Both the position numbers and the translations under genes were made by a program. From JACRBT01 sp964474285 (GTDB lineage Bacteria > Chloroflexota > Dehalococcoidia > Tepidiformales > Tepidiformaceae), in assembly GCA_964474285.1 (NCBI GenBank), contig CAYYSD010000030.1:1-25945 (forward strand): a DNA stretch of 25,945 nucleotides. The letters run 5' to 3'. Each line of letters starts with the position of its first letter. Position 1 is the stretch's first letter. The notes beneath the pieces were generated by a model that was not told the DNA's origin, did no database searches, and was given only the letters and a program-made list of their open reading frames with translations. Positions 1 through 8,069 of this stretch are shown one piece after another.

Positions 1-2
1 TG

Positions 3-458
3 AATGGCGTCCACCAGCGCTCCGGACGGGCCGAGGCAGACCAGAGCGTCGCGGGGCCCTCCCGCCGCATCTGGGACCGGGGGTGGGACGACGATTTCGT
101 GAAGTCGTATCGCATGTTCGAACGCTGGGGGGCCGATCATGTGCCGCTCACCAGCAACGTTTTCCGCGAGATGACGAAGCAGTTCATGTGGGAGAACCGG
201 CTGCGCACCGGCAGCCTCGACGTGGGCGGGAGGGCGGTCAATCTGCGGGCGATCACCGGTCCGGTGCTGCACGCCCTGGCCGAGCATGACCACATCGCCC
301 CGTATGAGGCCGCGCGCGAACTCACGAGCCTGACAGGCAGCGCGGACCGCGAAGACATTCTGATCAAGGGCGGACACGTCAGCCTTGTGGCAGGGGGGAA
401 CGCCATGCACCGCCTCTGGCCGCGACTGGACGCGTGGCTGGGTGCGCGTTCCGTCTGA
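3..458 (+). CDS. PHA synthase-like alpha/beta hydrolase, 3' end (partial)
   Basis: This is the C-terminal part of an alpha/beta hydrolase resembling poly(3-hydroxyalkanoate) synthases (PhaC), which polymerise hydroxyacyl-CoA at storage granules. The reading frame is open to the window edge, so the start and the nucleophile cysteine region lie outside. What remains shows the late catalytic residues of the fold: an aspartate in AEHDHIAP (strand 7 Asp) and a histidine in KGGHVSLVAG. The preceding DDDFVKSYRMFERWGADH stretch resembles the PhaC region before these motifs. The first 13 or so codons look less family-like and may be poor-quality contig end. The stop at 456-458 lies 25 nt before the next start. 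An ordinary hydrolase of the same fold cannot be excluded, but the Asp and His context fits PhaC best. Confidence 0.75.
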   Translation, partial: NGVHQRSGRAEADQSVAGPSRRIWDRGWDDDFVKSYRMFERWGADHVPLTSNVFREMTKQFMWENRLRTGSLDVGGRAVNLRAITGPVLHALAEHDHIAPYEAARELTSLTGSADREDILIKGGHVSLVAGGNAMHRLWPRLDAWLGARSV

Positions 459-471
459 GCCGAGGGGTCGG

Positions 472-477
472 CATACT
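472..477 (+). promoter_or_regulatory. -10 box of a leaderless promoter (EEP gene)
   Basis: CATACT ends 6 nt before the GTG at 484, so transcription would begin at or next to the start codon. A weak TTCCGT lies 17 nt upstream (449-454). There is no Shine-Dalgarno at a usable distance. This supports the GTG start over the upstream ATG at 385, which would overlap the preceding gene heavily. Confidence 0.5.
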
Positions 478-483
478 CTTGCC

Positions 484-1239
484 GTGGACGCCGTCGAGTT
501 CAACTTCGTAAGCCTGAACCTCCGCACGATCAAGGACCGCTGGATCAGGCGTTGCGGGACGATGCTGGATCAGCTCGCCGCGGCCGAGCCGGACGTCATC
601 GCGCTGCAAGAAGCAAGCACCTGGTCCCTGCAGGCGCGTTTTGTCGCGTGGCGCCTTGGTGAGCGGGGAATGCCTTCATATGCTGTGCGGCACGTTCCAA
701 AGCGGGGCTGGAAGGGATTCCTGGAGGGGCTGGCGGTGCTCTCCGCGCGGCCAATCGTGCGCCACGGCTCGCTGGACCTGGGCGGAGACTCGCGCGTGGC
801 GCAGCGAACCTGGATCGAAGTATCGCCAGGGCGTGTCGTGGATGTCGTGAACGTGCATCTCGCCAACGGACGCCACAATGCCAACCTCCGCGCGGAACAG
901 GTTGCGCGGCTGCTGGAGTGGATTGGCCCATCTATTCAACGGCGCCCGGTGATAGTCGTCGGCGACTTCAATGCCGAGCCCGACTCGATCCCGATTCGCG
1001 CGATGGTGGGACGGCTGCGGTCGGCGCACATCCTGGTGCATGGCGCGGAGCCGGTACGGACGGCTCCCGCGATCCCCCCGGCCGACGGCTGGCCCGGGCA
1101 CGTGATCGACTACATCTTCGTGAATGAGCTCGTGGACGTGCGCGACTGCCGTGTCGCCTTCACGGAGCCTTCTCACAGGCATCCGCACGTCTATGCGTCG
1201 GACCACCTCGGGTTGGTGGCCCGCCTTTCCTTGCGCTGA
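484..1239 (+). CDS. Endonuclease/exonuclease/phosphatase (EEP) family protein
   Basis: The product is a metal-dependent phosphoesterase of the EEP superfamily (DNase I, exonuclease III and inositol phosphatase relatives), about 251 residues. Family motifs appear in order: LQEAS near residue 40 (metal-binding Glu), VVNVHLANGRHN (His on a central strand), VVGDFNAEP (catalytic Asp and Asn), a DYIFV strand, and a C-terminal ASDHLGL (catalytic Asp-His). No signal peptide or membrane segment is seen, so it is probably cytosolic. The substrate cannot be assigned; such proteins act on DNA, phospholipid head groups or nucleotides. I place the start at GTG 484 because homology-like sequence begins right after it and a CATACT box sits 6 nt upstream. 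The open frame extends back to 385, but that would overlap the hydrolase gene. The PgpH-like gene follows after 45 nt. Confidence 0.85.
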   Translation: MDAVEFNFVSLNLRTIKDRWIRRCGTMLDQLAAAEPDVIALQEASTWSLQARFVAWRLGERGMPSYAVRHVPKRGWKGFLEGLAVLSARPIVRHGSLDLGGDSRVAQRTWIEVSPGRVVDVVNVHLANGRHNANLRAEQVARLLEWIGPSIQRRPVIVVGDFNAEPDSIPIRAMVGRLRSAHILVHGAEPVRTAPAIPPADGWPGHVIDYIFVNELVDVRDCRVAFTEPSHRHPHVYASDHLGLVARLSLR

Positions 1240-1270
1240 AGCCGCGAGCCGGGGGCGGCATGGCTGCTGC

Positions 1271-1276
1271 TATCAT
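1271..1276 (+). promoter_or_regulatory. -10 box of a leaderless promoter (PgpH-like gene)
   Basis: TATCAT ends 8 nt before the ATG at 1285, with no Shine-Dalgarno in between. No good -35 is seen at 16-19 nt. The box agrees with the spacing at five other genes in this window. Confidence 0.45.
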
Positions 1277-1284
1277 CGACGAGA

Positions 1285-3456
1285 ATGGTTCGCCGCAAGC
1301 CACCGGCCCTGGTTTCGCGCACGGGCGCCGCGCTTTTCGGCGTCCTCGTGTTCGCGGCGGTGCTGCCGGTCGTCGTGCCGCTGTTCCTGGACGAGCAGAA
1401 CCTGGCGGAAGGGGATCGCGCCCCGCGGACGATCGAGGCTGTCCATGACGCCCAATTCGAATCCCAGGCGCTCACCGAGGCAGCACGGGACGAGGCGGAG
1501 CGCAATGTGGCGTCGGTCGAATTGCCGATCGATCTGAACGTGCGCCTCCAGCAGGCGACGACGCTGACGCGGCTGCTCGACCAGGTGCGGGCTATCCGGC
1601 TGCGGACGGACCTGAGCCAGCAGCAGCAACTGGACGAACTCGGGAACCTCTCGGCGGCAACCAACCTGAGTGTGACCGGCCGAAGGGACCTGCTGCTCAT
1701 CGACCGCGCAACGTTCGACGCATTCCCCGCGCGGGTGCAACGGGCGCTGACCGAAATCCTGGACAAGGGTGTGCGCGAGGATGGCGCCACGAAGGCAGTA
1801 GACGAGTACTTCGCGGTGCCGGCAAACGTTCCCGAACGCTCGACCGAGTTCACCGCGCTGCGTGAACTCCTGCGGGTGTTCGTCGTGCCGAATGTGCGCC
1901 CGGACGCAGCCGCGACGGAGCTGAAACGGCAGGAGGCGCGGAAGAACGTGTCGCCGGTCATCGTGAGTTATACGGCGGGGCAGGTGGTCGTCCGCGAAGG
2001 TGACGTCATCGAGGCGGACACGCTCGAGGCGATGCGTGAGACCGGGGTCATCAGTGACACGTTTGACTACCTCGACGCCGCGGGCGGGACGATCATCGCG
2101 TGTGGTGCGGCGTTGATGCTGGGGCTGTTCGTGTTCCGGTTGCAGCCCTTCCAGCGGCCGGCAGCGCGGCGCGGGGCGATCGTCCTCGTGGGGCTGGTGG
2201 TGGTGCTTCTGACGATGCGAATCCTTTTCCCGCAGTTCGCTCCGGACAACGGACGCGGCTACGTGTTCGCGATCCCGATCGCGGCGGCGGCCATGATCGG
2301 GGCCTCGTTCGGCGACCTTTCGTTTGCGACGGTGCTGGGTGTGGTTGCGAGCGCGCTGGCGGTGTTCGTCGCGACCACAACTCCGGACCTTGCCGGGTCC
2401 GGCTTCGTCGGGCCGCTGGAGCCGGTGCAGCTGTTCATCGCCTATGGCGCGGGGAGCATGGTTGGGGCGTTTGCCGTACATCGAGCCGAGCGCATCGGCC
2501 GGATCGCCTTTGCCGCGGTGCCGGTCGCTGCGGCAACCTGGCTCGTGGTCTTTGCCTTCTGGCTGCTCAGCGAACCGCGGTCGAACGAGGCTCTCGGCTG
2601 GCTTTCGCTGGCCGCCGGGGTGAACGGCCTGCTCTCGGCGGTCTTGACTCTGGGATGCTTCGTGCTGCTCTCGCTCGCGCTGAGCGTGACGACGCGGTTC
2701 CAGCTCCTGGAACTCGCGCAGGCGGACCACCCGCTGCTGCATCGCTTGCAGGAGGAGGCGCCGGGCACTTTCCACCACAGCATGATGGTTGGTTCATTGT
2801 CCGAACGCGCGGCGACCGTGATCGGTGCGGACCCCCTTCTCGCGAAGGTGGGCGCGTATTACCACGACATCGGCAAGCTCACGCAGCCAGGCAATTTCAT
2901 CGAGAACATGCTCGATGGGGGAGGGAGCCCGCACGACAGCCTGCCTCCCGCGCGGAGCGCCGGTCTCATCCGCGAACACGTGATCGCCGGGATAGACCTT
3001 GGGCGCCGTTACCGGTTGCCGGACGTCGTGCGGGACTTCATCCCGCAGCACCACGGCACGCGACTCGTGACGTTCTTTTACCGGCGGGCGCTGGAAGCGG
3101 GCGAAGACGTCCAGATCGCGGACTTCCGCTATCCGGGGCCGCGCCCGGTGACCGCGGAGGCCGCGATCGTGATGCTCGCGGACTCCTGCGAAGCGGTGGT
3201 GCGCGCCCGCCAGGATCGGACCCTTCGCGAAATTGACGGTCTTGTCGACGGGATTTTCGCCGAACGGCTGGCGGAAGGACAGCTCGATGATTGCGATATC
3301 ACGATGAAAGAGTTGCAGCGAGTGGCAGCGAGCTTCAAGGCGACGCTGCGGGCGGTCTATCACCCGCGAATCGAGTATCCGCAGCCGACGCCGGAGGAGA
3401 TCGCGGCTATCGCCTCCGGCGCGGAACAGCAAACGCGAACCACGGATTTCGCATAG
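1285..3456 (+). CDS. pgpH: 7TM-HD family phosphodiesterase (PgpH-type)
   Basis: This 723-residue membrane protein has the layout of PgpH/YqfF, which hydrolyses cyclic di-AMP in several bacteria. An N-terminal membrane segment (about 13-33) is followed by an extracytoplasmic domain (about 35-265, the 7TMR-HDED type). A block of hydrophobic helices follows (about 270-480) and then a cytoplasmic HD domain. The HD metal motif is visible: H497-H498 in FHHSMMVG, H527-D528 in YYHDIGKL, and a later QHHGTRLVTFFY. The GGGSPHDSLPPARSA stretch is typical of this family. Length matches the family (about 700-720). It lies between an EEP gene and purQ, with a likely leaderless promoter. No cyclic di-AMP synthase gene is in the window, so substrate assignment rests on family knowledge only. 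The C-terminal 35 or so residues are low in conserved features. Confidence 0.88.
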   Translation: MVRRKPPALVSRTGAALFGVLVFAAVLPVVVPLFLDEQNLAEGDRAPRTIEAVHDAQFESQALTEAARDEAERNVASVELPIDLNVRLQQATTLTRLLDQVRAIRLRTDLSQQQQLDELGNLSAATNLSVTGRRDLLLIDRATFDAFPARVQRALTEILDKGVREDGATKAVDEYFAVPANVPERSTEFTALRELLRVFVVPNVRPDAAATELKRQEARKNVSPVIVSYTAGQVVVREGDVIEADTLEAMRETGVISDTFDYLDAAGGTIIACGAALMLGLFVFRLQPFQRPAARRGAIVLVGLVVVLLTMRILFPQFAPDNGRGYVFAIPIAAAAMIGASFGDLSFATVLGVVASALAVFVATTTPDLAGSGFVGPLEPVQLFIAYGAGSMVGAFAVHRAERIGRIAFAAVPVAAATWLVVFAFWLLSEPRSNEALGWLSLAAGVNGLLSAVLTLGCFVLLSLALSVTTRFQLLELAQADHPLLHRLQEEAPGTFHHSMMVGSLSERAATVIGADPLLAKVGAYYHDIGKLTQPGNFIENMLDGGGSPHDSLPPARSAGLIREHVIAGIDLGRRYRLPDVVRDFIPQHHGTRLVTFFYRRALEAGEDVQIADFRYPGPRPVTAEAAIVMLADSCEAVVRARQDRTLREIDGLVDGIFAERLAEGQLDDCDITMKELQRVAASFKATLRAVYHPRIEYPQPTPEEIAAIASGAEQQTRTTDFA

Positions 3457-3478
3457 ACAGATGAGCACTTCTTTCTGC

Positions 3479-3484
3479 TATACT
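3479..3484 (+). promoter_or_regulatory. Leaderless promoter of purQ
   Basis: A perfect TATACT ends 7 nt before the purQ ATG (3492). A TAGACA that could be the -35 lies at 3454-3459, a 19-nt spacing. No ribosome binding site is present between box and start. It overlaps the last codons and the 35-nt space after the PgpH-like gene. Confidence 0.6.
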
Positions 3485-3491
3485 CGCGGCC

Positions 3492-4193
3492 ATGCGATTC
3501 GCCGTGATTCGATTCCCCGGGACCTGGAGCGACAGGGACACCAAGCACGTCCTGACGAACGTCCTTGGGCAACAGTCCGAAATCGTGTGGCACAGGGAAA
3601 CGAACCTGAAGGGCTACGATGCGGTGGTCCTCCCGGGCGGCTTCTCCTATGGCGACTACCTGCGCTGCGGGGCGATCGCGCGCTTTTCGCCGGTAATGGA
3701 GGCGGTCACAGAGTTCGCTCGTCGTGGCGGGCCGGTGATCGGCATTTGCAACGGCTTCCAGGTGCTGTGTGAATCCGGTCTTTTGCCCGGGGCGCTTATT
3801 CGCAACGAGAGCTTGCAGTTCCGCTGTGAATGGACCTATCTGCGGCGCGAAGGCGGAACGACGCCGTGGGCGAGCGGGATCCCGACGGGCAGCGTGTTGC
3901 ACATCCCTATCAGCCACGGCGAGGGAAACTACTTCGCCGACCCCGAGATCCTCGATCGCCTGGAGGATTCGGGCCGCGTTGTCTTTCGCTATTGCGAACC
4001 GAACGGAATGGTTTCGGCCGGGGCCAACCCCAACGGGAGCGCCCGCAACATCGCCGGCATCATGAACCGCGAGGGCAATGTCCTGGGTATGATGCCCCAC
4101 CCGGAGCGGGCAGGCGAAGCCATCGTTGGCGGAGACGACGGCAACCGGATATGGCAGTCGATTATCGCCGAAGCGGTGGCAGCGGTGGCATAG
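3492..4193 (+). CDS. purQ: Phosphoribosylformylglycinamidine synthase subunit PurQ (glutaminase)
   Basis: PurQ supplies ammonia from glutamine to PurL for the fourth step of purine synthesis, making FGAM from FGAR. The 233-residue protein is a class I glutamine amidotransferase. The N-terminus MRFAVIRFPGTWSDRDT and the LPGGFSYGDYLRCGAIA block are diagnostic. The catalytic triad is C86 (GICNGFQVLC), H203 and E205 (MMPHPER). The ISHGEGNYF segment is also typical of PurQ. Length matches the stand-alone subunit seen in Gram-positives and Chloroflexota, which works with PurS and small PurL. Neither purS nor purL is in the window. The start is supported by the family N-terminus and by the TATACT box 7 nt upstream. 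An 89-nt spacer with short inverted repeats separates it from the DUF4389 gene. Confidence 0.96.
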   Translation: MRFAVIRFPGTWSDRDTKHVLTNVLGQQSEIVWHRETNLKGYDAVVLPGGFSYGDYLRCGAIARFSPVMEAVTEFARRGGPVIGICNGFQVLCESGLLPGALIRNESLQFRCEWTYLRREGGTTPWASGIPTGSVLHIPISHGEGNYFADPEILDRLEDSGRVVFRYCEPNGMVSAGANPNGSARNIAGIMNREGNVLGMMPHPERAGEAIVGGDDGNRIWQSIIAEAVAAVA

Positions 4194-4282
4194 GCCGCGT
4201 TTCGCGCTCGGCGGTGGTTGAGGATTCCTCGGGGACACAGGCGCAGGACGCGTGAAGACGTCCGGCCTTTAGGGGATTTCCC

Positions 4283-4882
4283 ATGACAGCCATGGCAGCC
4301 TCAGGTTCGATGGCGGGGCCGTATCCCGTCACTCTCGATGTCGACCCGCCTGCGCCGCAGAGCCGGCTGACGGTCTTCTTCAGGATTCTGATGGCGATTC
4401 CGAGCGCCATCGTGGTGGCCCTTCTGGGAATCGTCGCGGCAATCATCACGCTGGTTGCGTGGTTTGCCATCCTGTTCACCGGGAAGTACCCGGCGGGGAT
4501 GGCGAACTTCGTTGAGGGTGTCCTGCACTGGTACGTCCGGACCACCGGGTACATTTACCTGCTAACGGACAAGTACCCGCCCTTCGCGATGGGGCCCGCG
4601 GACTATCCGATCCGCCTTGCAGTCACCACTCAATTCGAGGGGCGCAACCGCATCACCGTCCTCTTCCGCCTCTTCATGGTGATACCACACTACATTGTTC
4701 TCTACTTTCTCAACATCGCTGCGGAAGTTGTGGGGATCATTAGCTGGTTCGCTGCGCTCTTCACAGGGAGCGTTCCGCAAGGGCTGCACAATTTCCTTGC
4801 AGGTTGGCTCAGGTGGACGTCCAGGTATGGTGCGTACGTACTGCTCCTCACGGACGAGTACCCGCCGTTCAGTCTGAACTAA
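4283..4882 (+). CDS. DUF4389 membrane protein, two tandem domains
   Basis: This 199-residue membrane protein contains two copies of the DUF4389 domain. Each copy has a hydrophobic hairpin followed by a conserved block: WFAILFTG to LLTDKYPPF at residues 60-101, and WFAALFTG to LLTDEYPPF at 155-196, offset by 95 residues. The function of the family is unknown. It has no signal peptide or lipobox and is probably an integral inner-membrane protein. An AGGGG about 9 nt before ATG 4283 could be the ribosome binding site; ATG 4292 is an alternative start. The next gene, 50 nt downstream, carries the same domains fused to extra segments. The two probably form one transcription unit and may interact or descend from a duplication, which is inference. 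Confidence 0.85.
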   Translation: MTAMAASGSMAGPYPVTLDVDPPAPQSRLTVFFRILMAIPSAIVVALLGIVAAIITLVAWFAILFTGKYPAGMANFVEGVLHWYVRTTGYIYLLTDKYPPFAMGPADYPIRLAVTTQFEGRNRITVLFRLFMVIPHYIVLYFLNIAAEVVGIISWFAALFTGSVPQGLHNFLAGWLRWTSRYGAYVLLLTDEYPPFSLN

Positions 4883-4891
4883 GGTCGTGCC

Positions 4892-4936
4892 ATGATGGGC
4901 GCGGGCGGCAGCTCGCCGCGTGAGGACCGCAAGTGA
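4892..4936 (+). CDS. Possible 14-codon upstream ORF
   Basis: ATG 4892 opens a frame of 14 residues whose TGA (4934-4936) overlaps the GTG start of the next gene in a GTGA arrangement. It could couple translation to that gene. It may equally be chance, because the downstream GTG has its own TGAGGA ribosome binding site. Confidence 0.2.
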   Translation: MMGAGGSSPREDRK

Positions 4937-6468
4937 TCGACGACGAGCAAGAACCGCCGCGCCCCGACGACGATGCGCGGTTGCCACCGGACGACGAGGG
5001 ACAGGCTCCCGTTCCTGAAGGCGAACCGCCCGCCGCTGCTGCCCTTCCCCCACGTTCGCCATTCGATGTCGACGTGCCATGGCGGAACGAACGTGAAGAG
5101 GACGCGCGGGCCGACGTAACGCCTTTCGAGCGCGTGATGGACCGGATGGCGCAGCAACGGGAGCCTGAACGCCCGGACTCCGGCGATGTGCCGGCGCCGG
5201 CGGAACCCGCAGGCGCCGCGGCGATGCCGCCACCACCGTCCAGCGGCACCCCCTTCACGCCCGAGCGCGCGGCGGCGGATGCGCCGGTGTTCCTGCCGCC
5301 GCCACCGCCCGTGTTCAGCCCCGGCGGCCACCACGATGACGGCGAACGTTACCCGATGACGTTCGTTGTCGAATACCCGCAGGAACTGAGCCGAGGCCTC
5401 ACCCTGGTCCGGGGATTGCTGTACATCCCTGTGGCGATCTTCGCCGGCATCCTCCAGTACCTGTGGAACGGCGTGCTCGGCGCCGGTTGGACCTGCGTGT
5501 TCTGGCGCAAGAAGTATCCCGAGTGGCTGTTCGGCGCCGGCACCGGCTATTGGGCGTGGACCGCGCGAGCGTGGGCCTACGGCCTGTTGCTGACGGATAA
5601 GTTCCCGAGCCTCGACGCGGCGGGGAGCCCCGTCCAGCTCACCTATGCGCCTCCCCCGCAAGGGGAGCTGAGCCGCTGGCGCGTGGTGTTGTGGAAGTTC
5701 GTGCTGCTCATCCCACATTTCCTTGCGCTGGCGGCCCTGTGGCTTGGCGTGGTCGTCGTGGTCGTGCTCGCCTGGTTCGCCATCCTGTTCACCGGGCGCT
5801 ACCCGCAGGGCATGTTCTCGTTCGTCACCGGCGTGATGCGGTGGACGTTCCGGGTCATCGGTTACTTCGCGTCGTTCAACGATCGTTATCCGCCGTTCTC
5901 GCTATCGGAGTCGGCGGGCCCGGCCGAGCGGACGACGACGGTCGCCTGCGGAGTCACGGGCGCGCTGGCGGCAGGGGGCATGACCGTTCTGATCGTCGTG
6001 GCGGCCGTCATCGGTTCACGTCCGGAGCACCTCGACGCGAACTATGCGTCTCTTCAGCAGGGCCGGGGAGCCGTCGGGATTGGCTTCACGAACCTGGACG
6101 ACGATCGCATCGTCTTGCGTCTTGAACGCATCTATGACCCCGGGCATGAACTGGCGCCTCCGAATGTCGAGGTCGGGCGCAACGAACGTGTCGTCGTATT
6201 CCAGTGGTCTATCGATAACGAGCAGGCCCAACGCCACCGCATCGACACCTCCGACGCGGCGCTGAAGGCAGGGGTCGATGGCGAGCGCCAGACGTTCAAG
6301 GCGGTCGTCCTGGTACTGGATGGAGAGAAGGCGCCGGAATACGTCGAGAAAGAGTCCGAAGCCGTGCTGCAGGCCGTGTTCGTCCTCCCTGAGGATGCCG
6401 AGGTGGAAACGCTGCGCATCCGGCCGGGGTTCGCGGGATCGGGCGGAGTGGAGTACGACTTTCGTTAG
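4933..6468 (+). CDS. Multi-domain DUF4389 membrane protein with proline-rich head and exported C-terminal domain
   Basis: This 511-residue protein has four visible parts. Residues 1-135 are hydrophilic, acidic and proline-rich with poly-Pro runs and no membrane segment. Residues 138-228 hold a diverged DUF4389 unit ending in LLLTDKFPS. Residues 235-325 hold a canonical unit with WFAILFTG near 281 and a YPPFSL end. A further membrane helix (about 342-362) leads to a C-terminal domain (about 370-511) of alternating strands resembling DUF4352-like extracytoplasmic domains. The predicted topology puts the proline-rich head in the cytoplasm and the tail outside, which is inference. The start at GTG 4933 is chosen for the TGAGGA ribosome binding site 6 nt upstream; no in-frame ATG precedes the low-complexity head. 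The family has no known function. It follows a smaller DUF4389 gene and precedes gatB by 68 nt. Confidence 0.8.
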   Translation: MIDDEQEPPRPDDDARLPPDDEGQAPVPEGEPPAAAALPPRSPFDVDVPWRNEREEDARADVTPFERVMDRMAQQREPERPDSGDVPAPAEPAGAAAMPPPPSSGTPFTPERAAADAPVFLPPPPPVFSPGGHHDDGERYPMTFVVEYPQELSRGLTLVRGLLYIPVAIFAGILQYLWNGVLGAGWTCVFWRKKYPEWLFGAGTGYWAWTARAWAYGLLLTDKFPSLDAAGSPVQLTYAPPPQGELSRWRVVLWKFVLLIPHFLALAALWLGVVVVVVLAWFAILFTGRYPQGMFSFVTGVMRWTFRVIGYFASFNDRYPPFSLSESAGPAERTTTVACGVTGALAAGGMTVLIVVAAVIGSRPEHLDANYASLQQGRGAVGIGFTNLDDDRIVLRLERIYDPGHELAPPNVEVGRNERVVVFQWSIDNEQAQRHRIDTSDAALKAGVDGERQTFKAVVLVLDGEKAPEYVEKESEAVLQAVFVLPEDAEVETLRIRPGFAGSGGVEYDFR

Positions 6469-6503
6469 CGTTGCAGTTGCTGGCCCCTCGTTGCGGGCCT
6501 TCC

Positions 6504-6509
6504 TATACT
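6504..6509 (+). promoter_or_regulatory. -10 box of the gatB promoter (leadered)
   Basis: TATACT lies 27 nt before the gatB ATG. With GGAGG at 6524-6528, 8 nt before ATG 6537, it implies a short leader of about 20 nt. It contrasts with the leaderless genes of the window. The -35 is not clear (TTGCTG at 6477-6482 would be 21 nt away). Confidence 0.5.
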
Positions 6510-6536
6510 CGAACAGCGGGCGCGGAGGTTCATGCG

Positions 6537-8027
6537 ATGGCTGTGGCGGTGGACACGGAGTTTGAGACAGTCATCGGGCTTGAGGTGCACTGCCAGCTGC
6601 TGACCCGGAGCAAGATGTTCTGTGGGTGCAGCGCAGCGTACTCAGGAGCCGAACCGAACACGCACGTTTGCCCCGTGTGCCTGGGCTTGCCCGGGGTGCT
6701 CCCCGTGATCAACGAGCAGGCGATCGAATACATCGCGATGACCGGGCTGGCGCTCAACTGCACGATCGCGCCTTTCAGCAAGTTCGACCGCAAGAACTAC
6801 CACTACCCGGACCTGATGAAGGGTTACCAGGTGTCGCAGTTCGACCTGCCGGTGTGCAAGAACGGGTGGCTGGAGGTCGAAGTCGACGGCGTTAAACGAC
6901 GCCTCGGCATCACGCGCGTCCACATGGAAGAAGACACGGCCCGCCTGCTGCACCGCACCGACGCGGCAACGGGCGAGGGCTACAGCCTCGTCGACGTGAA
7001 CCGGTCGGGTTCACCCCTCATGGAAATCGTGAGCGAGCCGGACATGCGCACGCCCGAGGAGGCCCGGCAGTACCTCATCGCCCTGCGGCAGATACTCCGC
7101 TACATCGGGGTGAGCGAGGCAAACATGGAGGAGGGCAATTTCCGCTGCGATGCCAACGTGAGCCTTCGACCTCGCGGCCAGGAGGCGTTCGGCGCGAAGG
7201 TGGAAGTGAAAAACATGAACAGCTTCCGCGCCGTGCACGATGCACTCGTGTACGAAGAGAAGCGGCAGGCGGAAGCCCTTCGGGCGGGCCAGGTTATCCG
7301 CCAGGAGACGCGGGGCTGGATTGATGAGCGCGGAGTGACGGTCTCGCAGCGCTCCAAAGAAGACGCGGACGACTACCGCTACTTCCCGGAACCCGATCTC
7401 CCTCCGATGCGCTTCAGTGACGAATACGTGGCGACCCTGAAAGCGAAATTGCCCGAACTGCCGGCGGCGAAACGCGAACGGTTCGTGCGCGAACTCGGGC
7501 TGTCCGCCGTGGACGCCGCCACGCTGTGCGAATCGCGCGAACGTGCGGACTACTTCGAGGCAGTCCTGGCGGCAGTCGGCGGCGAGCGCGAGCGGGCGGC
7601 ACGGCTGGCCTGCAACTGGGTGCTGGGCGAAGTGGGGCGGTGGACGAATGCTGTCACCGGCCGGGAGATCAGCGAACTCCCCGTCAGACCGGAGGGGCTG
7701 GCGGAACTCATCAGGCTTGTCGAGGACGGCAAGGTCACGTCGAACGTGGCGAAAGAGGTCTTCGAGAAGATGGCGCAGAGTGGCGCAAGCGCGGCGGCCA
7801 TCGTCGAGGCTTCGGGGCTTGGCCAGATCAGTGGCGCGGAGGAACTCCGTGACGCGGTGCGGCGCGCCATCGCGGCGAACGACAAAGCCGTGGCGGACTA
7901 TCGCGCGGGTAAGGAGGCGTCGGTCAAGTTCCTCATCGGCCAGGTGATGCGGGAGACGAAGGGCCGCGCGAACCCACAGGTGGTGCAGGACCTCATGCTT
8001 GAAGAATTGGCCGTTGCAAATGCTTAG
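6537..8027 (+). CDS. gatB: Aspartyl/glutamyl-tRNA amidotransferase subunit B
   Basis: GatB is the kinase/transamidase subunit of GatCAB. It converts misacylated Glu-tRNA(Gln) or Asp-tRNA(Asn) to the amides with ammonia from GatA. The 496-residue length is typical. The signature ETVIGLEVHCQLLT opens the protein. It is followed by a zinc-type cysteine cluster (CGCS and CPVCLGLPG), the KFDRKNYHYPDLMKGYQVSQ block, HMEEDTARLLH, and DVNRSGSPLMEIVSEPD. The C-terminal YqeY-like tail domain (about 400-496) ends in VKFLIGQVMRETKGRANPQVV. The start is ATG 6537 because GGAGG lies 8 nt upstream. An out-of-frame ATG at 6532 and an in-frame extension to 6471 are rejected. gatA and gatC are not in the window, so the subunits are encoded apart here. 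Confidence 0.97.
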   Translation: MAVAVDTEFETVIGLEVHCQLLTRSKMFCGCSAAYSGAEPNTHVCPVCLGLPGVLPVINEQAIEYIAMTGLALNCTIAPFSKFDRKNYHYPDLMKGYQVSQFDLPVCKNGWLEVEVDGVKRRLGITRVHMEEDTARLLHRTDAATGEGYSLVDVNRSGSPLMEIVSEPDMRTPEEARQYLIALRQILRYIGVSEANMEEGNFRCDANVSLRPRGQEAFGAKVEVKNMNSFRAVHDALVYEEKRQAEALRAGQVIRQETRGWIDERGVTVSQRSKEDADDYRYFPEPDLPPMRFSDEYVATLKAKLPELPAAKRERFVRELGLSAVDAATLCESRERADYFEAVLAAVGGERERAARLACNWVLGEVGRWTNAVTGREISELPVRPEGLAELIRLVEDGKVTSNVAKEVFEKMAQSGASAAAIVEASGLGQISGAEELRDAVRRAIAANDKAVADYRAGKEASVKFLIGQVMRETKGRANPQVVQDLMLEELAVANA

Positions 8028-8055
8028 TCGTGTGATCGATATCGTGACCAGGTGG

Positions 8056-8061
8056 TATACT
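8056..8061 (+). promoter_or_regulatory. Leaderless promoter of the yvcK-secG-SBP-fmt-rlmN operon
   Basis: A perfect TATACT ends 8 nt before ATG 8070 with no Shine-Dalgarno between. It sits in the 42-nt gap after gatB. The tight spacing downstream (5, 13, -4, -4 nt) suggests it drives five genes. No strong -35 is seen. Confidence 0.6.
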
Positions 8062-8069
8062 CCGCGCCG

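Noticed and set aside
385..483. Upstream extension of the EEP protein to ATG 385
   Set aside because: It would overlap the PHA-synthase-like gene by 74 nt with no homology, while GTG 484 has a -10 box at leaderless spacing.
1273..2778. A 501-codon open frame on the minus strand opposite the PgpH-like gene
   Set aside because: It is arginine- and histidine-rich with no motif, mirrors a clear membrane/HD protein on the plus strand, and is a usual artefact of high GC and strong third-position bias.
4200..4275. Short inverted repeats between purQ and the first DUF4389 gene, such as GAGGATTCCTC
   Set aside because: The arms are only 5 bp and no T-run follows, so they do not meet the standard for a terminator or operator.
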